From contig JAJZDW010000014.1 in NCBI GenBank assembly GCA_021851405.1, positions 1 to 64,000 of the forward strand: 64,000 nt of DNA, in the 5' to 3' direction. The translations under genes and the position numbers were made by a program. The DNA is from Pseudomonadota bacterium. Lineage in GTDB: Bacteria; Pseudomonadota; Gammaproteobacteria; Steroidobacterales; Steroidobacteraceae. This document shows positions 1 to 7,904 of the stretch, piece after piece. How positions within the stretch are numbered: position 1 is the first letter of the stretch; every line of letters begins with the position of its first letter. Below the pieces are notes generated by a model. The model searched no databases. It saw only the letters and a list, made by a program, of their open reading frames with translations, and was not told the origin of the DNA.

Positions 1-48
1 CTGAAGGAAGCGGCCGAGCGGGTTGCCAAGCGGGCCGCCGCCGGGTAA
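1..48 (+). CDS. 3' end of an unidentified gene, possibly an IS21-type helper gene
   Basis: Only the last 15 codons are inside the window. Frame 1 reads LKEAAERVAKRAAAG and stops at TAA. The fragment is too short to identify by itself. The repeat that follows at 75-120 resembles the repeats at IS21-family ends, so this could be the tail of an IstB-like ATPase or another transposition gene, but that is inference from position only. Confidence 0.35.
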   Translation: MKEAAERVAKRAAAG

Positions 49-74
49 TCATCCCGGCATCTCGCCGCTGTCAC

Positions 75-120
75 GTGGGGGATTTTGACCTGGCCACGGG
101 TGGGGGAATTTGACGTGGCC
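75..120. repeat. Two 21-bp direct repeats, IS21-like terminal repeats
   Basis: GTGGGGGATTTTGACCTGGC begins at 75 and GTGGGGGAATTTGACGTGGC at 100. The two 21-mers match at 19 positions and start 25 bp apart. Multiple short repeats containing GGGGGAATTTGACGTGGCC are typical of IS21-family ends next to istB. The rest of the element would lie to the left of the window. The exact terminus is not fixed; the sequence ending in CA at 132 is possible but unproven. Confidence 0.5.
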
Positions 121-129
121 GCCAGGGGC

Positions 130-822
130 TCAGGCGCTAGTGGACATAAATACGCCCGATTTGCGGTTGAACAGGGCCGTGAGCAACACGGCCCGCACCA
201 GGCAGCCCTTGTCGCTCGGCTGGGTCTTGATGACGTGGGCGACCATATCCATGCCGAGCGCTTCGATGCGGATGTTGCGCCCCGTCCGCACGGCCACCGC
301 CGTATACAGGCTGACGCCGCTCGCCGAGAGATCGCGCAACACCGCCGAGACCGGGGTCTCATCGGGGGCGGCATGCACGGTGACGCGGCTGTTTTTCTCT
401 ACCCGAGGCGCCGAGCGCCTGCCGAACGGCTCGCGGGCCGTGGCCAGCTCCGCGGCCACGGGGGCGAGCGGGCTGGCGCAGCGGCGGCAGCGGGTCTCTG
501 CCTCGATGCGCGCGGGGACGGGGGCGGCACAGAACGGGCAGGTACCCGCGGTGGCCGCTGCCGTACGGCGCACTTCGCCGTCGTTCGGGTGGGCCCGGGA
601 GGACAGAGGGCGGCGGCTGTCGTCATACGCCTTGCGTTTCACCGGATCGCGCAACACCTGGTAGGCCTGGTTGATGCGTGCGGCCACCTCGGTATGGCCA
701 CCGAGATCCGGGTGGGCGCGCAGCTGGCTCATCAGGCAGCGGTACACGGCCGTGATCACCTCGGGCGGGGCATCGGGTTGAACGTAGAGGATCCGGTACA
801 GATTGCGTCGTTCGTGCGTCAT
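130..822 (-). CDS. J-domain / zinc-ribbon / PilZ fusion protein
   Basis: A 230-residue protein with three recognisable parts. Residues 5-66 form a DnaJ J-domain with the diagnostic HPD tripeptide (AHPDLGG), which should stimulate a DnaK-type chaperone. A CPFC...CRRC zinc ribbon follows at about 95-118. The C-terminal 90 residues resemble a PilZ domain: an arginine-rich RRSAPR segment and the DLSASG motif, which corresponds to the D/NxSxxG c-di-GMP-binding signature. Start ATG at 822. The stop lies about 10 bp from the IS-like repeats, so the 3' end may have been edited by the insertion. J-domain and PilZ assignments are from motifs; coupling of c-di-GMP to a chaperone is inference. Confidence 0.75.
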   Translation of the reverse strand: MTHERRNLYRILYVQPDAPPEVITAVYRCLMSQLRAHPDLGGHTEVAARINQAYQVLRDPVKRKAYDDSRRPLSSRAHPNDGEVRRTAAATAGTCPFCAAPVPARIEAETRCRRCASPLAPVAAELATAREPFGRRSAPRVEKNSRVTVHAAPDETPVSAVLRDLSASGVSLYTAVAVRTGRNIRIEALGMDMVAHVIKTQPSDKGCLVRAVLLTALFNRKSGVFMSTSA

Positions 823-1072
823 TCGGCATTAAATCGGCCGCGGCGCCCGGGACTTAAGGCCGGTGCCCGAACTTCCCCGGGGGGCAGCAGCTCCTGGGCC
901 CCCGCCGGCCGGCCGCCACTACCGGAAATAACTATCGCACAGAATGGCCCGCTTGGGGGGCGTGTCCCGGACGTCCCAATCGCATATTCTTGCGGGACGG
1001 CCGACGGGGCGGGGTAGGGCTGCCTCGGGGAAGGAGGCCGGCCGCGCATCCAGAACGCAGACGGAGTGCACC

Positions 1073-1918
1073 ATGACCGCGAGCGTCGCAGAACACTTCA
1101 ACGACAAGGTCGTACTGATCACCGGGGCGTCTTCGGGCATCGGCGAGGAGATGGCGCTGCAGCTGTCTCGCGCAGGGGCACGCCTGGCACTCGCGGCGCG
1201 CCGCACCGATCGGCTGGAGCAACTGCGCGGGCAGATCCTGGCGGCCGGCGGCGTCGAACCGCTGATTGTCGCCTGTGACGTCACTCGCGATGAGGATCCG
1301 CCGCGCGCGCTAGCCCAGACCATCGCACGCTGGGGTCGGCTCGACATCGTCATCGCCAACGCCGGCTTCGGTGTCGTCGGTGCCTTCGCACAACTGTCGG
1401 TCGAGGACTATCGTCGGCAGTTCGAGACGAATGTGTTTGGCGTGTTGCGCACGTTGCTAGCTGCGCTGCCGGCCGTGCTCGAATCACAGGGTCAACTCGT
1501 TCTGCTCGGCAGCGTGGCGGGGTGGATCGCCTCACCGGGTACCTCGCCCTACGCCATGAGCAAGTTCGCCGTGCGTGCGCTCGCCAACGCCATCACCCCT
1601 GAATTGGCGCTGCAAGGCGTGCGCGTGACGCTGATCAGCCCCGGGTTCGTCGAAAGCGATATCCGTCGCGTCGACAACCAGGGCCGTCTGCATGCCGAGG
1701 CGGCCGAGCCCATTCCGAGCTGGTTGGTGATGGCACGCACGGACGCGGTGCGCACCATGCTGCGCGCGATCGCCCGCGGGCAGCGCGAAGTGATCATCAC
1801 CGGGCACGGCAAGCTGTTCGTTTTTCTCGAGCGGTTCTTTCCCTGGCTGCTGCGTGCCGCGGCGCGCCGCATGGCCGCGACGCGCGGTGGGTACCGGACG
1901 GAGCCGAAGACCGAGTGA
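1073..1918 (+). CDS. Short-chain dehydrogenase/reductase (SDR)
   Basis: A 281-residue classical SDR. The Rossmann nucleotide motif ITGASSGIGEEMA is near residue 20, the NAG motif is present (IANAGFG), and the catalytic YxxxK is SPYAMSK with Tyr160 and Lys164. The C-terminal part is rich in aromatic and hydrophobic residues (FVFLERFFPWLLRAAARR), suggesting membrane association as in lipid-related SDRs. Start chosen at ATG 1073, about 5 bp after GGAG; the frame stays open upstream but that stretch lacks SDR-like sequence. The stop overlaps the GTG start of the WYL regulator by 4 bp, so the two are translationally coupled. Substrate unknown. Confidence 0.85.
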   Translation: MTASVAEHFNDKVVLITGASSGIGEEMALQLSRAGARLALAARRTDRLEQLRGQILAAGGVEPLIVACDVTRDEDPPRALAQTIARWGRLDIVIANAGFGVVGAFAQLSVEDYRRQFETNVFGVLRTLLAALPAVLESQGQLVLLGSVAGWIASPGTSPYAMSKFAVRALANAITPELALQGVRVTLISPGFVESDIRRVDNQGRLHAEAAEPIPSWLVMARTDAVRTMLRAIARGQREVIITGHGKLFVFLERFFPWLLRAAARRMAATRGGYRTEPKTE

Positions 1919-2622
1919 GCCGGACCGCGCGGCTGTTCGAGCTGCTCGATGCGCTGCGAGCACACCGGCGGCCGGTCACCGCAGCGAAGCTCGCCGAGGG
2001 GCTCTCGGTGTCCGTGCGCACCATCTACCGAGACGTGCAGACGCTCATCGGGCTCGGCGCACCGATCGACGGCGGGGCGGGTATCGGTTACGTGCTGCGC
2101 AGTGGGTTTTTTCTGCCCCCATTGATGTTCAACGAAGAGGAGCTCGAAGCGCTGGTGCTCGGGGCGCGCTGGGTGCGTGCGCAGGGAGACGCTGGACTTG
2201 CTCGCGCCGGGGACTCGGTGCTGGCGAAGATCGCCACGGCCTCCCCGCGCGACCTGCGCGAGCGGATGGCCGAGACCGGGCTGTGGGCGCCGCGCATCGG
2301 ATCCGACGCCGGCGGGGAGGCGCTCCTGGGTGCGCTGCGCGAGGCGATTCGCCGTGAGCGCAAGCTGCGGTTCCGGTACGTGGATGCCGCCGGCGCAGCG
2401 AGCGAGCGGCAGGTCTGGCCGATTGCGCTTGCCTTCTTCGAAGGGGCGCGCGTGCTGGCCGCCTGGTGCGAGTTGCGCGCCGGCTTTCGCCACTTCCGTG
2501 CCGATCGGATCGGGCAGCTCGAATCTTTGAACGAACCTTACCCGCGACCGCGGCGCGAGCTGGTGAACGAGTGGCGCGGACAGCTCCGTCAGCGTGGCGC
2601 GGTGCCTGCGGAGGGCTGCTGA
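1915..2622 (+). CDS. HTH/WYL-domain transcriptional regulator (YafY type)
   Basis: A 235-residue regulator starting at GTG 1915 inside the stop of the SDR gene (GTGA overlap). The N-terminal winged helix-turn-helix contains LAEGLSVSVRTIYRDVQTL, typical of DeoR/YafY proteins. The C-terminal half is a WYL domain (residues about 140-215: VWPIALAFFEGARVLAAWCE and FRADRI). WYL domains are ligand-sensing, in some cases for nucleic acids or nucleotides. The coupling suggests it regulates its own SDR operon, but no operator was identified. Confidence 0.85.
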   Translation: MSRTARLFELLDALRAHRRPVTAAKLAEGLSVSVRTIYRDVQTLIGLGAPIDGGAGIGYVLRSGFFLPPLMFNEEELEALVLGARWVRAQGDAGLARAGDSVLAKIATASPRDLRERMAETGLWAPRIGSDAGGEALLGALREAIRRERKLRFRYVDAAGAASERQVWPIALAFFEGARVLAAWCELRAGFRHFRADRIGQLESLNEPYPRPRRELVNEWRGQLRQRGAVPAEGC

Positions 2623-2685
2623 CGGAATCTGTCACTGCCCGGGCGCATCTTCGGGTTCCGTTTCGCACACTCAACGAGTCCTCCC

Positions 2686-3303
2686 ATGCGCCTCTATTAC
2701 CACCCCCTCGCCTTCAATGCCCGCCGTGCCGTCATGACCGCCGTCGAACTCGGCGCGCCCGTCGAACTCATCGTCGTCGATCTGAAGAACGGTGAGCAGC
2801 GCCAGCCGCCGTTCCTGCGGCTCAATCCCAACCATCGCGTGCCGGTGCTGCAGGATGGGGAGTTCTTGCTGTGGGAATCCCATGCCATCATGCAGTACTT
2901 GGCGGAGCTCACGCCGGACCAACGCCTCTATCCGCCGCAGCCGCAACCGCGAGCCGACGTCAATCGCTGGCTCTTCTGGAGCGCCTACCATCTGTCCCCG
3001 GCGGTGCGCGACCTGAGTTTTGAGCGCGTGATCAAGCCCCTGCTGGGGCGTGGAGGACCTGACCCGGGCATCGTCGCGCGTGCCGATCTGCAGGTGCGCG
3101 AACTCGTCGCGGTGCTCGATGAACACCTTGCGCAGCGGCAGTGGCTCAGCGGGACGGCACTGACGCTGGCGGATCTGGCGATCGCAGCGCCATTGGGCGC
3201 AGGAGCCGAGGCTCAGCTGCCCCTCGGTGAGTGCGCGCATCTGCGGGCATGGTTAGAGCGCATGCAGACGCGCGAGTCCTGGCGCAGGAGCGCTGCCGCC
3301 TGA
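2686..3303 (+). CDS. Glutathione S-transferase family protein (first)
   Basis: A 205-residue protein with the GST fold order. The N-terminal thioredoxin-like domain begins MRLYYHPLAFNARRAVM, with the cis-Pro region NPNHRVPVLQDG and the glutathione-contact LWESHAIMQYLAEL. An all-helical C-terminal domain follows (LDEHLAQRQWLSG...LTLADLAIAAPL). These are hallmarks of bacterial Theta/Beta-like GSTs that conjugate glutathione to electrophiles. It lies 63 bp after the WYL gene on the same strand and converges on a second GST. Substrate cannot be inferred. Confidence 0.85.
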   Translation: MRLYYHPLAFNARRAVMTAVELGAPVELIVVDLKNGEQRQPPFLRLNPNHRVPVLQDGEFLLWESHAIMQYLAELTPDQRLYPPQPQPRADVNRWLFWSAYHLSPAVRDLSFERVIKPLLGRGGPDPGIVARADLQVRELVAVLDEHLAQRQWLSGTALTLADLAIAAPLGAGAEAQLPLGECAHLRAWLERMQTRESWRRSAAA

Positions 3304-3311
3304 GTTCACCC

Positions 3312-3350
3312 GAGCAGGTGCACCGGCGCAGCGCGCCGGTGCACCTGCTC
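3312..3350. terminator. Perfect hairpin between convergent GST genes
   Basis: Two 18-nt arms, GAGCAGGTGCACCGGCGC at 3312-3329 and its exact reverse complement at 3333-3350, are separated by only 3 nt. The hairpin fills the 45-bp space between the two convergent GST stop codons and reaches into the stop of the minus-strand gene. No T-tract follows on either side, so it is either a bidirectional terminator of the GC-stem type or an RNA 3'-end stabiliser. Confidence 0.7.
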
Positions 3351-3969
3351 ATACGTGCAGCGTGGTGTCGTCGAACGGCGCGGCGAGGAACTCAGGCTGC
3401 GCCTCCGCCCACCCCGACAGCGCGCGCAACCGCGGATGCGCGCCCGCCTCGAGCGCCTCCGGCACCTTCTCCTGAGTGAATCGCCAGCTCACCGCGGTGG
3501 CGATCGTCGCAGCGGTGAGTCTCGGCGCGGCATCCATCGCGGAGACTTCGGTCTCGAGCGCCCGGTAGGCCGCTTGCAGCTGCTCGGTCACCCGCTGCAT
3601 CCAGGGTTCGTATTGCTTCTCGCTCGGACGCAGTTGGCGCTCGTACACGATTTGCACGGATTTTTCGCAGGCCGCGAGTGCCAGTCCCACGGTGCGCAGC
3701 GCCGTGGCGCGCGCGGCCGGTTCGGCCGGGAGGAGCGAGCGCGGACGCGCAAGCGTCTCGGCGTAATCCAGGATGAGCGTCGAGTCGAGCAGCATCGTGC
3801 CATCGTCGCACACGAAGGTCGGAGCCTTGACGACCGGATTGATGGCTTTGAACTGCTCGTAGGTACGGAACACCGACAGCGAGCGGTGCGTATAGGGCAG
3901 GCCGAGGGCCTGCAGCGAAACCGCCACGCGCCGCACGTAGGGTGAATCGAGCATGCCGATGAGCTGCAT
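3349..3969 (-). CDS. Glutathione S-transferase family protein (second)
   Basis: A 206-residue GST starting MQLIGMLDSPYVRRVAVSLQ. The SPYVRRV motif occurs in a common proteobacterial GST group. NPVVKAPTFVCDDGTML is the cis-Pro strand-turn, and LLDSTLILDYAETL contacts glutathione. The helical domain contains LTAATIATAVSWRFTQ. It is the last gene of a minus-strand run beginning at 9763 and lies 19 bp after the DUF3887-like gene. The two neighbouring GSTs differ in sequence and are not a recent duplication. Confidence 0.85.
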   Translation of the reverse strand: MQLIGMLDSPYVRRVAVSLQALGLPYTHRSLSVFRTYEQFKAINPVVKAPTFVCDDGTMLLDSTLILDYAETLARPRSLLPAEPAARATALRTVGLALAACEKSVQIVYERQLRPSEKQYEPWMQRVTEQLQAAYRALETEVSAMDAAPRLTAATIATAVSWRFTQEKVPEALEAGAHPRLRALSGWAEAQPEFLAAPFDDTTLHV

Positions 3970-3988
3970 CAGGTCGCTCCGCGTGTAT

Positions 3989-4396
3989 CTACTGGATGGG
4001 GACGACGCGCAGGCCGGAGATCTGGTGCGCGTGATTGAAGAACACGGCCAGGCCCACCGTCTGCTTCTTGAACATCGTGTGGACGATCACCATGGGGTGG
4101 CCCTTGAAGTTCATCTGGTCGCTGCCGATGGTCTTGGCGTACGGCCCGAAGTGCTTCTCCATGAACTGCCAGAGCTTCTGCAGCTTCGCCGGCGTGGCGT
4201 GCGTGCGCATGGTGGCGTTGAAATGCGTTTCCGCCTGGGTGAACTGGCCAGCGGCCAACTGTTGAATGAAGGCGGTGGCCTCGGCGCGTCTGCCGGCAGG
4301 CGAGGCGGCCCGGGCCGCCGTCAGTGCTAGCGGTGCGAGCAGAACGAGTGCACAGGCGCTGCGCAGGGCGTTCAGTTTTCCGGTCGTGCGATACAT
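3989..4396 (-). CDS. Secreted DUF3887-like protein
   Basis: A 135-residue protein with a clear signal peptide (LNALRSACALVLLAPLALTA, predicted cleavage after ARA near residue 30). The mature part, with QLAAGQFTQAETHFNATM followed by LWQFMEKHFGPY, resembles DUF3887/NTF2-like export domains. In these a small alpha-beta cone fold often sits next to hydrolases. Start chosen at ATG 4396 because it opens directly into the signal peptide; the longer frame from 4459 adds a segment without signal character. No catalytic function can be assigned. It is 25 bp downstream of the DUF58 gene and probably cotranscribed. Confidence 0.7.
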   Translation of the reverse strand: MYRTTGKLNALRSACALVLLAPLALTAARAASPAGRRAEATAFIQQLAAGQFTQAETHFNATMRTHATPAKLQKLWQFMEKHFGPYAKTIGSDQMNFKGHPMVIVHTMFKKQTVGLAVFFNHAHQISGLRVVPIQ

Positions 4397-4421
4397 GGCG
4401 TGTCCTCTGTCGGCTGAGGGG

Positions 4422-5711
4422 TCAAACCCGCCGCTCGCGGCGGAAGCGTTGATAGGCATCGAGCACCGCGCGGTCGAGCTGCTCGGGCCGCTCGATGAGC
4501 GCAGCGGCCCCCAGCGCCCGCAGGGCCCGCACGTTGCCCGTCAGGGTACGATGGTACTCGGCGGCGGCCAGCGCGCGATAGGGCGCGAGCGCATCGGTGG
4601 GTGGCGCCGACGGCAGGGCCGTGATCGCCGGATTCTCCACGCCGCAGACCAGCGTGAAGTGCTTCGGACCGAGCAGCCGCACCGCCTCGCTCAGCTCCTC
4701 GATCGCCGTATCGAGCAGATCGGTCAGCAGCACCACCAGCAGGCGCCGCGGCGCAGCGGCGCGAATGCGGGCCGCGGCCAGCGCGGGATTGGCCTGACCG
4801 GTGTGGACGGTACATTCGGTGAGCATCCGGCGGATGCGAGTCACGGCGGCCGCACCACGCGCCGGTGCGAGCAGCGTCAGCGGCCGCTCGGCAAACAGCA
4901 GCAGCCCGACCGCATCATCGAGCTCCGCGGCGCGCTGGGCCAGCCGGGCCGCGACATTGACGTACAGTCCCAGCCGATCGATCGGGCCGGCCGCCAGGGC
5001 TGAACCACGGCCGATGTCCACCGCGAGCAGGATCTCCAGACGGAGCTCCTCGGCGAGCTCGCGGCTGACGAGCCGACCGCGTCGGGCGCTCGCCTTCCAG
5101 TCGATGGTGCGCAGGGAGTCGCCGTGGCGGTACTCGCGCAGCTGCACAATTTCCGTGTTGCCGCCACCGAAGCGTGTCGCCGTGCCCTCGCCCGTGGCAT
5201 TGCCGCGGATGCGTTCCGGGCGGCTGATCAAATCGGGAATCACTGTCGCGGTGTACTCCGCGGAGGGGTGCGCCGGCCACCATGCCAGCTGCAGCGGCCC
5301 GGCCACGCGCAGGGCGGGCTCAGGCCAGCGGTACCGGCCGAGACGGCGCGGTTCGGCGCGCAGCTCAAGCGCGACGGGCTCTCCGCGCGCCAGCCGCAGC
5401 GGCGCAAGGCGGCTCTCGGCGGCGAACTCCGCGGGTGCCCGAAGCGCGGCCTGCGCCCGCAGTCGCGCCCGCCGGTCCTGGACGAAGAGAAACCGCACCG
5501 TGCGCTCGCGCCCGAGTGGCCAGCGTTCAGGCCCCAGCAGACGCAGCCCGACGGACTCCCGGCGCACCTGCAGGCTCTCGTAGATCAGCCCGAGCAGCAC
5601 CAGCGCGGCCGGTAGGCTCCACAGCCGCCCGAACGCCGGGTCCCATTGCTGCAGGATGCCGAGCAGCCCCGTCAGCAGAATCAGCACCAGAGCGTTGCGC
5701 TGCAGACTCAT
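4422..5711 (-). CDS. DUF58 domain membrane protein
   Basis: A 429-residue protein with two N-terminal membrane segments (residues about 8-45) followed by a beta-rich region. The DUF58 core carries the typical signature REYRHGDSLRTIDWKASARR near residues 195-215, and a vWA-like fold follows (ILLAVDIGRGSAL). DUF58 proteins are found with MoxR AAA+ ATPases, where the ATPase is thought to act as chaperone for vWA partners. It follows the moxR gene by 16 bp. Client and biological role are unknown. Confidence 0.85.
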   Translation of the reverse strand: MSLQRNALVLILLTGLLGILQQWDPAFGRLWSLPAALVLLGLIYESLQVRRESVGLRLLGPERWPLGRERTVRFLFVQDRRARLRAQAALRAPAEFAAESRLAPLRLARGEPVALELRAEPRRLGRYRWPEPALRVAGPLQLAWWPAHPSAEYTATVIPDLISRPERIRGNATGEGTATRFGGGNTEIVQLREYRHGDSLRTIDWKASARRGRLVSRELAEELRLEILLAVDIGRGSALAAGPIDRLGLYVNVAARLAQRAAELDDAVGLLLFAERPLTLLAPARGAAAVTRIRRMLTECTVHTGQANPALAAARIRAAAPRRLLVVLLTDLLDTAIEELSEAVRLLGPKHFTLVCGVENPAITALPSAPPTDALAPYRALAAAEYHRTLTGNVRALRALGAAALIERPEQLDRAVLDAYQRFRRERRV

Positions 5712-5727
5712 GGGTGTTCGGGCCGCC

Positions 5728-6678
5728 TCAACGCGGCACCGGCACCCGCTCGAGCAATGTGCGCACCAGCTCGCGTCCGTTGCGGCCTTCGAGCAGCGCC
5801 TCCGGTGTCAGTGTGAGCCGGTGTGCCGTGACCCAAGGCGCGACCCGCTTGAGGTCATCGGGTGCGACGAAGTCGCCACCGCGCAGACCCGCCGCGACGC
5901 GGGCGGTGCGCAGCAGGGCGAGCGCGCCGCGGGTGGACAGACCGAGCGCGATCTGGGGATGCTCGCGCGATGCTTGCGCCAGTGCGAGGGCGTAATCGCG
6001 CAGTTCCGCGGAGACGTGCACGGCATCGGCGCATGCGCGCGCTGCGGCGAGGAGCGGGGCGTCGATTGCCGCGATGACGCCGGCCCCCGGCGCCGCGGCC
6101 GCGGCGGCCACGGTGCCGTATCGCTCGAGGACCGTGCGCTCATCGTCGGCACTGGGATAGGTGACGTCCACCCGCATCATGAACCGGTCGAGCTGGGACT
6201 CCGGCAGCGGGAAGGTGCCCTCGAACTCGTGCGGGTTCTGCGTGGCAATCACCACAAACTCCGGCGGCAGGCGGTAGGTCTGGCGGTCGATGCTCACCTG
6301 GCGCTCCTCCATGGCCTCGAGCAGCGCCGACTGCGTCTTCGGTCCGGTGCGGTTGATCTCATCGATCAGCAGCACTTCGGTGAATACCGGCCCGGGCCGC
6401 AGCGCGAACTTGCGGTTTGTCTCGTCGAATACGTGTACGCCGGTGATGTCCGCCGGCATCAGATCAGCGGTGCCCTGGATGCGGCTGAACCGGCCGGCGA
6501 GCGTGCGCGCGAGACTCTTGCCGAGCAGCGTCTTGCCGAGGCCGGGGGGGCCCTCGACCAGAATGTGTCCGCGAGCGACGACGCAGATCACCACCGCGGC
6601 GATGAGCTCCCGCAATCCGAACACCGTGCCGGCGAGGCGCTGCTCGATCTGTCCGGAGAATTCCTCAAGCGCATTCAT
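5728..6678 (-). CDS. MoxR-family AAA+ ATPase
   Basis: A 316-residue ATPase. Walker A is GPPGLGKT (Lys49), Walker B is VLLIDEINR and sensor 1 is VIATQNPHEFEGTFPLPESQ, the latter highly typical of MoxR. The C-terminal AAA lid is present (ALSTRG-like LGLSTRGALAL). Start chosen at ATG 6678, which overlaps the stop of the upstream DUF4350 gene (ATGA), showing translational coupling. MoxR proteins remodel or insert cofactors into vWA/DUF58 partners; here the likely partner is the next gene downstream. Confidence 0.9.
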   Translation of the reverse strand: MNALEEFSGQIEQRLAGTVFGLRELIAAVVICVVARGHILVEGPPGLGKTLLGKSLARTLAGRFSRIQGTADLMPADITGVHVFDETNRKFALRPGPVFTEVLLIDEINRTGPKTQSALLEAMEERQVSIDRQTYRLPPEFVVIATQNPHEFEGTFPLPESQLDRFMMRVDVTYPSADDERTVLERYGTVAAAAAAPGAGVIAAIDAPLLAAARACADAVHVSAELRDYALALAQASREHPQIALGLSTRGALALLRTARVAAGLRGGDFVAPDDLKRVAPWVTAHRLTLTPEALLEGRNGRELVRTLLERVPVPR

Positions 6679-7904
6679 GTCAGTTGCCTTCGAAGTCGAG
6701 CCAGAATGGATTGCAGTCGCAGCACGTTGACGCGCTTGCCCGCCCCGGTGCGTTCGCGCAGCTGCTCGAGTGCGCGCCAGTCGCGCGGCGCTGCGCCGCT
6801 GCCAGAGCGCAGCCACTGCCACGGGTCCTCGTTCGGTACGCGCGCCTGAATTTCCGCGGCGAAGCCCGCGATCAGCCGCTGCGCGATGTCCTCGGGCCGT
6901 ACCACTGCCGCCAGATAGCGCGCGCTGCCGTCAATGTACGCCGTTTCGTCGATCGCCTGCCAGTGAGTCCGCATCGCGCGCAGCGGTTGTGTGCCAAACA
7001 CGAAGACCAGCCAGAGAGCGAGGAGCCACAACAGAGTGTTGTGCAGCCTCGGGTCGGCGAAAAATGCGTCGGCATCGTAGAACGCCGTCAGACCCTGGTG
7101 TGCGTCATCGAAGATCACTGCGCCGCGAGGACGGCGCGACCAGGCGAGTACGTTCGCCAGAAATCGGGCATTGCCGCGCCGCACGAGTCCGGCGTTGGAG
7201 AATGGGCTCGCCACCGCCGACACGATGATCTGTCCGCCGCCGAGCCGCTCGAGCCATACCGCCGGGGCGCCGCGCTGCGAAATCGTGGCGAGCACGAGCG
7301 GTAGCCGATGGTTCGTTGCGTGTGCCACCCAGGGCCGCCCGATGAGAGCGCCGACCGGGTGCAGCGCGCTGATGCCGCGCATCAGGGGCTGCGCACCGCG
7401 GACCTGGAGTGCTTCAGGGCGCGGACCGAGGGCACTGGCAAGCGCTCGCAGCGTCGTGCTCCGAGGCGAGGGCTTGAACTGCAATCCGCTCAACCGCCGC
7501 AGGTTCTTCAGCTCCAGAGGATCGTACGCGCCGAGCGTCCAGGCCGGGCGGTCATCGAGCGCCGCGGCCACGAGCAGCGTGTTGCCGCGCGCCACCCATC
7601 GGCGCAGCGACGCCAGTTCCTCGGCCTGCATCGGCACACGCTGCGGCAGGGTCAGCAGCAAGACATTGCCGCGCGGACGCGGTGCGAGCTGCGCCAGCGC
7701 CGTGTAGCGCTCACGCAGACTCACCCGGGGCACGTGCGCTGCCCCGAGCCAGCGCCAGATACCGAGGTAGCCGGCGGGTCGGGCGCTGTCGGAAACCGGC
7801 ACCCCGCTGGCGGGCGCCGTGCCCTGGGGTTTGGGGACCATCAGTGCGTAGAAGAGGAGCAGCGCCCCGGCCGCGAGCGCCGCGGTGATGAGCCGGTCCT
7901 TCAC
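6675..7904 (-). CDS. DUF4350 domain membrane protein
   Basis: A 409-residue protein. An N-terminal membrane segment (LITAALAAGALLLFYALMV) is followed by an extracytoplasmic DUF4350 region (YLGIWRWLGAAHVPRVSLRE). A second membrane helix lies near residue 300 (TLLWLLALWLVFVFGTQPLR). GTG 7904 is chosen as start because it forms a GTGA overlap with the stop of the DUF4129 gene; an ATG at 7943 would need a 43-bp overlap. The protein accompanies MoxR/DUF58 modules in many proteobacteria; its molecular activity is unknown. Confidence 0.8.
   Translation of the reverse strand: MKDRLITAALAAGALLLFYALMVPKPQGTAPASGVPVSDSARPAGYLGIWRWLGAAHVPRVSLRERYTALAQLAPRPRGNVLLLTLPQRVPMQAEELASLRRWVARGNTLLVAAALDDRPAWTLGAYDPLELKNLRRLSGLQFKPSPRSTTLRALASALGPRPEALQVRGAQPLMRGISALHPVGALIGRPWVAHATNHRLPLVLATISQRGAPAVWLERLGGGQIIVSAVASPFSNAGLVRRGNARFLANVLAWSRRPRGAVIFDDAHQGLTAFYDADAFFADPRLHNTLLWLLALWLVFVFGTQPLRAMRTHWQAIDETAYIDGSARYLAAVVRPEDIAQRLIAGFAAEIQARVPNEDPWQWLRSGSGAAPRDWRALEQLRERTGAGKRVNVLRLQSILARLRRQLT

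Noticed and set aside
110-664. 184-codon plus-strand frame over the J-domain gene
   Set aside because: Antisense to a gene with J-domain, zinc-ribbon and PilZ motifs.
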